From NCBI RefSeq assembly GCF_019279795.1, contig NC_056744.1:902082404-902146403 (forward strand): a stretch of DNA of 64,000 nucleotides. Reading direction: 5' to 3'. The translations under genes were made by a program, and so were the position numbers. Under the pieces are notes generated by a model that worked only from the letters and a program-made list of their open reading frames with translations, searched no databases and had not been told where the DNA came from. Of this stretch, positions 42,183 to 53,756 are shown one piece after another. This DNA comes from Protopterus annectens. Lineage: Eukaryota > Chordata > Ceratodontiformes > Protopteridae. Positions within the stretch are counted from its first letter, which is position 1. Each line of letters opens with the position of its first letter.

Positions 42183-42419
42183 TTGATAGAAAAATGTTTG
42201 TATATCTCCACCAAAATTGATATTTATGTAGTTTAGTAGTTTATCTATAGATTTATGACATTTTAAACTTGAAAATAATAATACCTTCCTATATTATTAT
42301 ACTAGTTTATGGAGCTCTCAAAATTCACTGCTGTCAGTTGGCCATCTAGGCTAAGGCTCCCAAAATTCATATATTTTGATGCTACCACAAGTGTTCAACA
42401 GATAACATTACTCCATGCT

Positions 42420-42735
42420 TTAAAAACAAGAAAAGTTTATTGAGCTCAAATTCAATGACAATCATCTCAGCATAATCTATCAAAATTCTGTAAAAAAAAT
42501 CACTATTGCCTTGATAACTTTTCATCAAGGCATTCGTTATATTGTCTTATCAGTTGACCATTGGTCAACAAAAACAAAACCAAACATCTTAGTTCCCAGC
42601 AGTCTTTGCCCTTGTACCCTCTTCAGCTCCTCTAAACTCATATATAATAATCCCTCAGTCACGCACCTGAAGATGAATCTTCCCATTAAAACGCATTGGT
42701 CTCTCACACAAATAGCACAAAAGGGAACTAAATGT
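42420..42735 (+). repeat. Second copy of the 31.2-kb dispersed repeat
   Basis: 42590-42735 aligns with 31215-31345. It includes cacctgaagatgaatcttcc followed by cattaaaacgcattggtc, which resembles the core-stem-AAAC-GC order of a decayed hammerhead-like motif. The segment from 42420 may be part of the same element (it contains an inverted pair around ttgccttgataac/atcaaggca). Confidence 0.55.
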
Positions 42736-43286
42736 TGCCTTTATTGTATTTAATAAGGTAATCCAGGGTAGACAAAGACACATCACATGGTAATTAAATA
42801 TACCAAGAGGTACACCTTGAGTTTAATTGCTCATCATTTATTTTACAATATTTCAGTCTAGCAATCTTATACAAAAATAACCATTAACAAAACAGTAAAT
42901 AATTGAGCTAGTATCTGTGTCTCAGCTAATCAGTGTATTCTGAATGGAATAAACAGAGCCACTCAGCTCATAACAGCCTTAGCAGAACTCAAACATTATA
43001 GACATTTTTCTGCCAGATAATAAGTTGGAAACCTCAGTGTCTTACATGAAATAGTTGATAGGCTTTTATGCAATACAGTAGCAGAAAACTAGAGTCACAG
43101 CATTTAAATAAATGTGAGCCATTTTGCTTGGGACAGTGCAAACTAAAACTACAAAAGAGAACAATAAAGCAAAAATTAATTATGTAAAATAATGCATGAA
43201 GCTAATGCAAGCAAGTTACAGAGCATTGCAGCAAATGGCTTCCATGTTGCCAGTGCTCTATATTTGCATGTATAGCTACTAGTTAA

Positions 43287-43326
<40 letters not shown>

Positions 43327-45951
43327 GTAGATATATTAACAGACAAATATAAATATTCATAGGAAGAGATATATAAATATGGCTATAGATACAGATGTAG
43401 ATAAAAATTGATAGTCATGCATGTTTGGTATATAAATCAATAACATATATGATAAGGGGATACTTCTCCTTCATGAGGTTCTTACTTAAAGTTGATTAGT
43501 AAATGTGTAATTTTCCTTTGTTTGCTTTCCTCATGGAATTTTTATAAGAAGCCAGTTTGATGAAACTTGCAACATGAAGATCTTTACAGGTTGTCTAAGC
43601 TACTACCAAATTACATAGGAGTAAACATTGGTTCAGGACAAAATCCATCAGGGTGCAACCTAGCTTCATTATAGTCACCTGATATTATCAAACAAACTTC
43701 CCTACCACCACACAGGCCAGATATTATGAGTGGGAGCTAACAAGAAATATTAATTAGGGATAATCAGACAGATAAAGGGAAACATTTCACAAACTGATTG
43801 TAGAACAAGATTTACCAACAGAGATATACAATGGCATTTACATGAAAAGGATGTTAGGATTATAGATAGAAGTGATTCTATTCAGTTCTATTTAATTTGC
43901 TGGTGAAAAAAAGACTAACCCAGCCTTTTAGAGCACATTACCAAACTGATTAAACAAAAATAACCTAACCATTTCTGATATATTCAAAACAGGCTAAGAA
44001 CTACACAACTGTGATTGTGCAATTCAAATCAGGCAGAAACAAAATGGAATAATTTTGAGGGCTTTATTAAAAAGACTGAGCACTGTCATCTTAGAATAAT
44101 TTAAAGAGAACAAAAAAAAAACTCATGACTTTAAATGATATAGTAAAACCACATGGCACAATCATGTTCCAAGAATGTTGTACTGGGTTTTTTTTTCAAG
44201 CACAATACTAAAGTAGCTAAAAAGCACTGGAGACACAAGCCACAAAACATTACTGATGGTGTTAAGGTTTATATCAAATGAGGTCACCATTATCAACAGT
44301 TCAAAAAAAGAATAGATGCAAGAAAACCGGATATAGTAGGCACAGAAAAAAGGCAAAGTAGCATTGATCATTGCAACCGCTAAACCCATTGATTATAGTG
44401 TCTGGCGTACTGAAGGATGCAAAGTCTTAAAATACCAGGATCTGCAAGCAGAAATTAGGGTGATGTGGAAGAAAGATACACAGGCAGATCCAGTAACAGG
44501 AGGAAAAACACGAATAATAAGAATTTATAATCATACTTAAATATGCTGCCAATACACATAACCCTGCATGAACTACAGAAGGAGGCAGTGCTGAGAAGAG
44601 CACTGCTGGCTAACATCAAAGGCTGAAGCAATAGTGATTTCAAGAACTTTAATTTTGCCCTGACTTAGGAATGGCATCCATTCTTACCAAGGTATGTAAA
44701 AAAAAAACTAAGCATTTGAAGAAACTAATCTGAGAAACACCATAACATTACAATATTTAAAAAGTACTTGTATTAAGTCACTCCGTAATAATAATAATAA
44801 AATCTATACTAGAATCTTTCCAAATAGTAAACAAAACATTTATATAGGAATGATTTCTTATACAAAAAATTGTTCTCACGTTTGTTAAAATAATGTTTGT
44901 AAACACTTGGCAATAAAAATACACCTATGACGATACTTATAGACTCTTTGTAAAATACTCTATCCTATGCAAATAAATTGTTTTTTCATTACCAGTTCTG
45001 TAAAAAAAATTGTTCATCTCAGATCAATACTCTTAGGAATTGTTCATGTTGACATATGGCCCTTCATAAATTCAAGCTGCATCTCATGTAGATAAATAAT
45101 GACATAACATGTATTGTGGCAAAAAGCCTACCTAAGTTGGAATTCTTCATAAATTTATGTAGTTTTCCCTCCAAAATGTCAAGAGCTCTCAAGAAATGAC
45201 TAGATAAAAATATGTTCTTTAACCTGCTTTTACTAATATTCCAAGGAGGTGCATTTTAGAGTCTGCTACAGAAACTTTTGATCAAAAGGGAGGGGTTACA
45301 GAATTTTTATATATTTTGGGGGCAGCCAATAGCTTCCCCATTTTTGGACAAGGAATGTTCAAAAACTCACAAATATCAAAAATTAATAGAACCCTGCAAT
45401 ACTAAATGTCCCAGGTTTCATCAATCTGTTGGTATGCACATGTATTTTCATTTCCGACTGACAGATATATAACTACTGGTATCTGCTAATAAAAACTTTA
45501 TTGCTACTGCTTGATCTGATTATTCCGTAGTGACAAGGCCCTCTCATGTACCAACATTCATTAATCTCAAACTTACATCAGCCTTGAGTTTCTTAGAGCA
45601 AGTCTCTCTTCATTAGTTAAATTGTAATAAAAAGAAGTGGAGGGGGCTGGTCAGTAAATTTCTAATGTTTGCCAGAAAACATTTTTCAAATTTGGCTCAT
45701 GCAGTGAGTAAAGCTGGAGTTGATAGAACTTTTATTATGTATAGAGGGACCATAAATATTTTCAGTTACAGCCACATTTTGTAACATGATTTAAAATTTA
45801 ATCTCTGTGTATATAATTGAAATTTGAGTAGTGTTTTGATAAGATTAGACCAACCAGAATGAACAAACATGAACCATTTTCTTAAAATGGCTAATTCCGG
45901 CATAGAAAAAACAATTATATTAAATCTGAAAATAAGAAACTTGTCTCCACT
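42736..45951. other. No gene; GATA repeat at 43287-43327
   Basis: The only clear structure is the roughly 40-bp (GATA)n tract. Hydrophobic frames at 44389-44162 and 44643-44455 (minus) could suggest a membrane protein, but no family motif is supportable. Confidence 0.45.
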
Positions 45952-46023
45952 TAACTGCTCTATGGTCTCAGAGTACATTGTGGGATCCATGTAACTGCTC
46001 TATGGTCTCAGAGTACATTGTGG
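45952..46023. repeat. Exact 40-bp tandem duplication
   Basis: taactgctctatggtctcag... begins at 45952 and again at 45992 without a mismatch over 32 bp. Confidence 0.95.
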
Positions 46024-46149
46024 CGTCTACTATTGCTAAGGAGGTTAGAGATATCAGGCTAAACAGTTGTTTATCTTTCACCTGCTTCTGTTAAATCTCT
46101 AGCCCCCAAAGTGTTCAAGCAGAAGATCACTCTTCCATCTGTTAAAGGA

Positions 46150-46475
46150 TATTTTGATAGAAACCAGTTTAACCAATGAAGAGCAGAATGCTGTGGGTTC
46201 AATTTCCACAGCAGGTAGATGGATTGCTGACCCTTCAATGCAGCATAAAAGGGGTGCTTCAATCATTAACATGTCATCCTTCAGATGAGATGTAAAACTA
46301 AGGTTGTATCTGCTTGAGTTATTAGTGGCTCAGTTGGATGTAAAAGATCCTAGAGCACCTACTGAAAAGAATAGCAGAAGTTCCCTGATGCCCTGGCTAA
46401 ATTTCCCCTAGCAGTATAAGAAAAGAGGTTACTAGCATAGTGTGACTTACCCAGTCAACAAAGGATAAATAAATA
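46150..46475 (+). mobile_element. tRNA-headed vertebrate SINE (decayed)
   Basis: A box-B-like gggttcaatttcc near 46195 is followed by catccttcagatgagatgta and aaactaaggt, then gatgtaaaagatcctagagca and tgccctggctaaatttccc. This order (cttcggatgagacgttaaaccgagg ... aaaagatccc ... tcctggccaat) is that of a long-lived vertebrate SINE family known from fishes and other lineages. Name not assigned. Confidence 0.65.
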
Positions 46476-46706
46476 CAATAAAAAGTGTGTGTTTAACTGA
46501 TAGTGGGAAGATTAAAAGAATAATTATAAACAAATGAAAGTAAATTTTAGGTTAAGAGGTGCTGTGAGTTATGTTTGAATTGCTCCTACTTTTACATATA
46601 AAAAGTGTATCAGCTTGAAATTATTATTTAAGCAGCCATATGCACTATTTGTTTTTTCTAAGCATAGATATGGGTTTAATAAGCATCATGCATACTTTGT
46701 GATTAC

Positions 46707-47042
46707 ATGGGTAAAGGATCTTTTGTTACTTTGTCACTCATGAATAACTCATATAGCATTACTAAACATTACAATGCCAATAGTGCATGGGTAGATTATA
46801 TTATTATCATCTGTTCAGGGAGTAAATGCTTTTATAGTGGTAAGACAGTCAGAAAACTGAGCCAAAGGATTTACAAATACATATATGCTGTCATGATTAA
46901 TAACAAAGGCAACACTTTATACAAGCACACCACTCAATGTACAGTATACAAAAAAACTCTGTGTTCTCTAATACACAGTAAGAAGGGAAATTTAACAAGT
47001 GGTGATCTCAGTTCCACACTTGAATATAAATTGGTGTGCTGA
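46707..47042 (+). pseudogene. Penelope-like GIY-YIG endonuclease remnant
   Basis: The frame reads WVDYIIIICSGSKCFYSGKTVRKLSQRIYKYIYAV...GNTLYKHTTQC. DYIIIICS matches the GIY strand, CFYSGKT matches YVGKT (here YSG), KLSQRI matches the R-x-x-R helix, and the following HTTQC resembles the H...C of the PLE endonuclease. A single 111-aa frame without RT upstream. The domain is diverged from the one at 21847, so this is another subfamily or older copy. Confidence 0.65.
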
Positions 47043-47437
47043 CAGTATATTTTAAATGTAGATTGTCATCTAGGGATTAATGATAACATTACTAAAAGAT
47101 TGACTTGAAATTACGCCCACTTAGATTAAACATTTTTCAATTTACTGTAAGATCAAGATGTCATGATGTCATGTGAGTTTTATTAATGTTACCAGGGTAA
47201 GAATAGAAATGGTATATGAGCAGAATGATGTTGCACATTCTGTCTGCCCATTTATACCTTAGCATATACATCTCTGGATTAATAAAATGGAATCCTTTGG
47301 TTAGGAATGTGAGATGTCTTTCTCTTGTAAACTACACACTTTCTTTGTAGCAGTCTCACATGGCTATCACTTCTGTTGAATCAAAGGACTGCCTTTAGCT
47401 TATCCCCCTCAACAGCATGCAACAAATAATGTAATAA

Positions 47438-47447
47438 TAACAACAAC

Positions 47448-47491
<44 letters not shown>
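47438..47491. repeat. (AAT)n/(AAC)n microsatellite
   Basis: Trinucleotide repeat beginning with a few aac units, then about 14 aat units. Confidence 0.95.
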
Positions 47492-47739
47492 CATAATCTT
47501 ACAGCTGCCTGAGAGAGGATAGAACCGTAAAATCAGAATGTAAAGCAGTTACTAGTCATTTCACAGTAGCCTGTAATTTAATTTGCAAAATCAGCTGAGA
47601 GGTATAGAGAAGGGGACTACAGCAGGTCAGTGGAAGTTTAGAAACAAAATTAGTAGAGTGGAACTGACATGATCAAAGGATGAAATTCCAGTTAATAAAA
47701 ATATTCAGAAGGATAAGTCTAGGATGGTTAAGGACAAGA

Positions 47740-47960
47740 AAATAAGCAGAAGATATGTTTGCAATTAAGGAAAACTTTGTGAGAATAGGGATGAGGGGGC
47801 AGCTGAGAGAATGCATTTATCTGGGAGGAAGGCTAGTTACAAAGCCAGATAAAGATACTCTGAACATGGAAGTCAGGAAAGGTAAAGTGACTATGTCCTT
47901 AGATAATTTAAATTGAGTTAAAACAAGGGATCCCACTGTTTTTCATTGACATTTAAAACA
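47740..47960 (+). mobile_element. LINE fragment, post-palm region (RTE-like?)
   Basis: The plus frame near 47810 reads ECIYLGGRLVTKPDKDTLNMEVRKGKV. The FxYLGxxx...D....V..R...A pattern follows the palm in RTE-type elements. No FADD nearby; low confidence. Confidence 0.35.
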
Positions 47961-48129
47961 ATTTGAGATGTCTGATACAGGACAGCCCAGTAAAGAACAA
48001 AGACTTGCCTAAAACGATGTAGGAAGCCATCATGGTGATATTGCAAAGGAAAATGAATAAGTGAGACACTAAGGACACTGAATGTAACCTGTCATTTTCA
48101 CTTTGTAACAGTTAAGGAAGCAGCAATGT

Positions 48130-48300
48130 AAATATACTAACAGCAAAGGCAATGAAAGTCATTCCCCGATTAATGGGGCTGAAGCTGGCAGGATTTGTAA
48201 AAGGGAAAATATCCGCTGATCAACTTCAATAATTGTCAGATTTTGTGGAGTGCATGTGGGTGAGGGAAGGCAGATAAAGTCCTAACAACATAAACAAGTT
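48130..48300 (+). mobile_element. L1/Tx1-type RT fragment
   Basis: The plus frame near 48145 reads AMKVIPRLMGLKLAGFVKGKISADQLQ, matching the RLxxVIPxLIxxxQAGFVxGRxxxDN block that precedes motif A in L1-clade RTs. It lies after the fragment at 47740 in the wrong order for one element, so the two are probably separate. Confidence 0.45.
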
Positions 48301-48308
48301 TTTGACAA

Positions 48309-48859
48309 TGTAACATCTAAATTCATAACATCTAAACCATAACATCTAAAATCCAAAACATCTAAAACCCATAACATCGAATTTCATAACATCTAAAATG
48401 TGCATCATAACATTGAACACTACAAATCATATGAAAATAACATTCCATCCTCATATAAAGACACCAAACTAAAAACACACTTTTTACTACATTTCTGCCT
48501 GGGAGCAAGCCCCCCTGCACCACCTCTGCCTGCCACCCCCCCCGTAACTTAAATATACCAACTCCAAGATCACACTACAGTAGGAAAATGTTAATTTCCT
48601 AACCCCACTATATCACGATCACCATAAAGAAGGCACACATAATATCTATATCACCTACCTGTATGGCCTAAAAAACACAGAGTGGCAAAATAAACACTAT
48701 AGAAAAAGTATAAATTCCTACACTATATAAATAATAACTATAGAAATAAAAACTACAACATCTCATAGTGGTACCAGAAGATAAACAGAATAAACTATAC
48801 CATTTACATGTTTGATACACTATTACGAGTTTTAGATGTTATAAATATGTTATAGGTTT

Positions 48860-48865
<6 letters not shown>
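48309..48865. mobile_element. MITE with repeated taacatctaaa termini
   Basis: The left end has five or six spaced copies of (c)ataacatctaaa (48323-48400). The right end has the complement, ttttagatgttataaat. The centre holds a G/C-rich block ccaccccccccgtaactta followed by ccaactccaagatcacactac and tcctaaccccactata. A similar block, in complement, lies in the MITE at 9590-9680, and a shorter version is at 54960-55095. No transposase. Confidence 0.6.

Positions 48866-48956
<91 letters not shown>
48866..48956. repeat. (TA)n microsatellite between two MITEs
   Basis: A TA run of about 90 bp filling the space between the right end of one MITE and the terminal ggtttactatca of the next. Confidence 0.97.
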
Positions 48957-48958
<2 letters not shown>

Positions 48959-49150
48959 TTTACTATCATAAGTGCGAACGGCACTGCTGCGACTGTCATA
49001 TATTCGAACATGGAAGGTCGTAATCGGTAATGTTGAAGGCAAAATAATCAATCTAGGAATGGTTTTAACATGGGTCGAGGTAGGGAACATGTTTGTAGTT
49101 TGGAATAATACTGAACACCTACCTCGACCCATGTTAAACCATGTACACAC
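48957..49150. mobile_element. MITE fragment sharing ends with the 9.4-kb element
   Basis: Begins ggtttactatcataagtgcg, like the terminal repeat at 9434. Contains a 26-bp hairpin with arms 49059-49084 and 49117-49142 (ggttttaacatgggtcgagg and complement) and a smaller one at 49012-49047. No matching right terminus was found, so it is probably truncated. Confidence 0.6.
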
Positions 49151-49520
49151 TGAACAAATATTACTGCACACCTGGCTTGAAGGGTGCTTACCTCATAACA
49201 GCTTGCATGCATGTGTATTATTGATTATTTGCTATACAGCATTTGATTTCTCAACATTGTCACTTTTACTTTACCAGGTAGTTTTATTTTCTTCTCGCTC
49301 TCTGTCTGCTGTTCAACATAACTGAATGTGCCTCCCAAAAAAATATTATGCTTTCGTTATTTAATCAAAGCAGTATTCTGTGTAGAAACACCCTATCAAA
49401 TATCAAACATCAATATAATAAAAGCCTACAACTATTAAAAGAGAAAAGACAGTAACAAAAGAAAAACAAAAAAAAGTAAGCCATGCATGCTTTTGAGACG
49501 CACCAAATTATTTCAGAATC

Positions 49521-49521
<1 letters not shown>

Positions 49522-49567
<46 letters not shown>
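49522..49567. repeat. (ATT)n microsatellite
   Basis: About 15 att units. Confidence 0.97.
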
Positions 49568-49568
<1 letters not shown>

Positions 49569-50407
49569 AGGATTGCCACTTAGCCACTAAGGTACATGAT
49601 GGAACATCCCTGGAATACAGCAAAAAATGTCTGTGAATGGGAAATTAAATGCTAATACATGAAAGGAATGAAACATGGTAAACAGTGATACTGTTCTAGA
49701 GAAGCTGTAGAGAAAAACAAAATACAAGTATCCAAAAAAATCTTACCAGGAATAGTTTAATTTTTTATAACTTTTTCAAACTTTGACTGCTTTTTGCAGC
49801 ATCATATTACAGTTTAAACAATGTATGTGTATTGAAAAAAATCAAGGGCTATTATATATAACTTTTATGGCAAAACTTATGCAGGCACCGTCATTAATAA
49901 TTTGAATAGCCCAAACATTTCAGTAATGCTATGTATTGTTGTCAGCCCATCCATCAAATTGCCTTTCCATGGCAACCATTTCACAATCTAGCAAGGAATT
50001 CAGACTAAATTCTTAGCAACAAAGCATGTCACTGATTACTTCCTCGCCTGTGTAACCTTTCCCCCCCATTAAATACTTGTTAAAATCAAATACTTACAAA
50101 AGTATGATACTGCCTGCATTCCTTTTCCTTTTAATCATTTTCAATAGAAGTCATATCAAGTCTAAATTTATTTCACAGATTAATGAATGGTTCAATGGAA
50201 AAGGGACATTTCCTCCAGTCTGTACTCTGTAGTTAATTACCAAAACTGTTCCTGTCATAGCAGAATCAAAAAGAAGTGCACTTTGGGTGCTATATTCAGC
50301 CCTTGAAATGGCATGTTATATAACTAAGAACTTTAACTTCTTCATCTTCAGCATTTAAGAGTGAGAATAATTTGTTATATGCTGTGCTTGTAATATTAGT
50401 TTACAAC
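49568..50407. other. No recognised feature
   Basis: AT-rich sequence, nothing supportable. Confidence 0.45.
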
Positions 50408-50420
50408 TTCATAACACTTT

Positions 50421-52447
50421 CAGAGAAGAGTTAAAACAGGCACTGGGTGGCAGTGAAGAGTTACTGAATAGCTGGGTAACTACAGCAAAGCTAGTAAGGG
50501 AGACTGCTAGAAAGGTGCTCGGTGTGACATTGGACAGAGGAAGGAGGACAAGGCGACCTGGTGGTGGAATGATGAAGTACAGGAGAGTATACAGAAAAAG
50601 AGGTTGGCAAAGAAGTGGGATTGTCAGAGAGATGAAGAAAGTAGACAGGAGTATAAGGAGATGAGGTGCATGGCAAAGAGAGAGGTGACGAAGGCTAAGG
50701 ATAAGGCGTATGAAGAGTTGTATGAAAGGTTGGACACTACGGAGGGAGAAAACGACCTGTACCAATTGGCTAGACAGAGGGACCAAGCTAGGAAAGATGT
50801 GCAGCAAGTAAGGGTGATAAAGGATAATGACGGAAACATATTCACAAGCGAGGAGAGTGTGTTGAACAAATGGAAAGAGTACTTTGAGGGGCTGATGAAT
50901 GAAGAGAATGAAAGAGAGAAGGTTGGATGATGTGGGGAAAGTGAATCAGGAAGTGCAATGGATTAGCAAGGAGGAAGTAAGGATAGCTATGAAGAGGATG
51001 AAGAATGGAAAGGCTGTTGGTCCAGATGACATACCTGTGGAAGCTTGGAGGTGTTTAGGAGAAACAGCAGTGGAATTTTTAACCAGATTGTTTAATGAAA
51101 TCTTGGAAAGTGTCAGAATGGCTGAGGAGTGGAGAAAAAGTGTTTTGGTACCAATTTTTAAGAATAATGGTGATGTGCAGAGCTGTAGTAACTACACATG
51201 GATAAAATTGATCAATCACCACATGAAATTATGGGAAAGAGTAGTAGAAGCTAGGTTAAGAAGGGAGGTAATGATTAGTGATCAGCAGTATGGTTTCATG
51301 CCAGGAAAGAGCACTACAGATGTGATGTTTGCTCTGAGAGTGTTGATGGAGAAGTACAGAGAAGGTCAGAAGGAGTTGCATTGTGTCTTTGTGGACTTAG
51401 CAAAAGCATATGACAGGGTGCCTAGAGAGGAGTTATGGTATTGTATGAGGAAGTCGGGAGTGGCAGAGAAGTATGTAAGAGTGGTACAGGATATGTACGA
51501 GGGTAGTGTGACAGCAGTGAGATCTGCAGTGGGAGTGACAGATGCATTTAAGGTGGAGGTGGGATTACATCAAGGATCAGCTCTGAGCCCTTTCTTATTT
51601 GCAGTGGTGATGGACAGGTTGACAGATGAGATCAGACAGGAGTCCCCGTGGACTATGATGTTTGCAGATGACATTGTGATATGTAGTGAGAGTAGGGAAC
51701 AGGTTGAGGAGACTCTGGAGAGGTGGAGATATGCTCTAGAGAGGAGAGGAATGAAGGTCAGCAGGAATAAGACAGAATATATGTGTGTGACTGAGAGGGA
51801 GGATAGAGGAATGGTGAGGATGCAGGAAGTAGAGTTGGTGAAGGTGGATGAGTTTAAATACTTGGGATCAATATTTCAGAGTAATGGCGAGTGTGGAAGA
51901 GAGGTGAAAAAGAGAGTGCAGGCAGGGTGGAGTGGGTGGAGAAGAGTGTCATGAGTGATTTGTGACAGACGAGTACCAGTAAGAGTGAAAGGGAAGGTCT
52001 ACAAGAGGGTAGTGAGATCAGCTACGTTATATGGGTTGGAGACAGTGGCATTGACAAAAAGGCAGGAGTCAGAGCTGGATGTGGCAGAGTTAAAGATGTT
52101 AAGATTTGCACTGGGTGTGACGAGGGTAGATAAGATTAGGAATAAGTATATTAGAGGGTCAGCCCGGGTTGGACTGTTTGGAGACAAAGCCAGAGAGGCA
52201 TGGTTGCATTGTTTTGGACATGTGCTGAGGAGGTATGCTGGGTATATTGGGAAAAGGATGCTAAGGATGAAGCTGCCAGGTAACAGGAAAAGAGGAAGGC
52301 GTAAGATAAGGTTTATAGATGTGGTGAGAGAGGACATGCAGGTGGTTGGTGTGACAGAGCAACATGCAGAGGACAGAAAGAAATGGAAACAGATGATCTG
52401 CTGTGGCAACCCCTAATGGGAACAGCTGAAAGAAGAAGAAGAAGAAG
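50421..52447 (+). mobile_element. RTE-clade LINE, 5'-truncated, with 13-bp target-site duplication
   Basis: Identical ttcataacacttt at 50408-50420 and 52448-52460 flank a copy that ends in a (GAA)n tail, the usual short-repeat end of RTE elements. The body lacks the endonuclease and begins in the linker to the RT. Only one frameshift (near 50915) and one premature stop (TGA at 51952) interrupt about 640 codons, so this is the youngest LINE in the window. A diverged copy of its 3' end is at 20376. Confidence 0.95.
50575..52416 (+). pseudogene. RTE reverse transcriptase (nearly intact)
   Basis: Frames 50604-50930, 50899-51954 and 51955-52416 join end to end. RT motifs in order: NGKAVGPDDIPVEAW, EEWRKSVLVPIFKNNGD, QQYGFMPGKSTTD, CVFVDLAKAYDRVPRE (motif A), VGLHQGSALSPFLFAVVMD and TMMFADDIVICSES (catalytic FADD, 51661-51672). 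Then comes KVDEFKYLGSIFQSNGE, the thumb/YLG motif. The C-terminal region has LYGLETVALTKRQESEL and ends KKWKQMICCGNP. The single frameshift near 50915 and TGA at 51952 (probably from glycine GGA) block translation. Function when intact: target-primed reverse transcription. Confidence 0.93.
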
Positions 52448-52460
52448 TTCATAACACTTT

Positions 52461-53459
52461 ATGCTGTCATGTTGTTAAATGAAGGCTTACTAAAAATGAT
52501 CACTTACAGGTGTACACTGTACTGCAAAGATGTACTGAAATGTACAATACATATATTTTAACATGCGTCATTGTATTGCTTCTTTGTATTCTTGTGTATT
52601 AAATTACTGTGTTGGATAATTCTGCAGGGTCATCAAGAAAGTCGCAGACCTCTGCCAAACTCTTACTCTGAATGATATAAATACTTAACTATTATATCTC
52701 TAACAGATGGTATACTGTATATTTAATTGTGTTATTTCTATGATGTTAATATATATTTACTGCAAATTTAAAAGGGAAAGCTAATGCATCAAAGCTTAAA
52801 TATTTTAAGATCTTGTGAGATAATCTATTATTACATTAGTATTCCTTTTAAATTAGTATTCTAAGCAAATATAGCAACTACACAGGCCTACCGCATTTTA
52901 AGTGTTCTTAAATGGAAAACAATTAATGCATTAAACTCACCAAAACCTGAATTCAGATAGAGTGTGACAGCAGACCCTGCATTGTTCAGATAAACCTGCA
53001 GAATTATGACAACATTATCTGTCAACATGTTCTGCTTGGAAATGGTAGAACAGCTGTTTGAGATACTTGGAAATGGGAGGGATGAGAGATTAACCAGAAG
53101 TACTACCTACTCACCGAAGCATCCAGCATGCAACAGTGCTTTTAGAATTTAGAGGTGAGATAGCAGAGGCACAAAATGATTAAAGAGTTTGAAATATTTC
53201 CAGCAGAATACTCCCTGCTGATAGCTTGTTAAGCTAGCTACTCCTGTATGATGTCTCGGACTTAACACCCTTAGTCATTAGTTTATGGAATAAATAGGAT
53301 CATTTATTCATGCAGCTATTAGTCTGATGTGTTGGCTTAATGCCTACTGGCTTAACATTCTATTGCACCAACTAATTGCTTTGATATGTGGGTTGTAACA
53401 TTTGCATCTAATAAATGTGTGAAAGATTAAGTCTTCCTTTTCAGTTATGATAATCTCTA

Positions 53460-53461
<2 letters not shown>
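52461..53461. other. No recognised feature
   Basis: AT-rich sequence to the edge of a CA array; no frame or repeat recognised. Confidence 0.45.

Positions 53462-53530
<69 letters not shown>
53462..53530. repeat. (CA)n microsatellite
   Basis: 69 bp of CA. Confidence 0.98.
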
Positions 53531-53531
<1 letters not shown>

Positions 53532-53699
53532 GGAAGACCTGACAATATTACATTTCTACCCTTATCTTGTTGTTGAGCTTTAAACATAGAAAACTGCATG
53601 CACCTTAAATTGTAAAGCTCGGTCTTCTAAATCAGGCTAGAAAACGAAAACCAGAGTGAAAAATGAGGGATGGAATGATAGAAGTGATAATGTTTTAGG

Positions 53700-53756
53700 T
53701 TCATAGGGGATTACTAGGCTATTGACCTGAGTTTCATTACAAGCCTAGCTGTTAAA
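53700..53756 (-). mobile_element. CR1-family tail fragment
   Basis: The minus strand reads agctaggcttgtaatgaaac and gtcaatagcctagtaatccc then ctatgaac, the CR1 3' tail signature. Confidence 0.65.

Noticed and set aside
44162..44643. Two hydrophobic minus-strand frames, considered as an olfactory-receptor-like pseudogene
   Set aside because: No MAYDRYVAIC or other diagnostic motif could be found in any frame; hydrophobicity alone is expected in AT-rich DNA.
48839..49171. IYIYIY-rich frames over TA arrays (also at 661, 16169, 20245, 54575, 55461, 60074)
   Set aside because: Artefacts of (TA)n repeats, which have no stop codon in the TAT/ATA reading.
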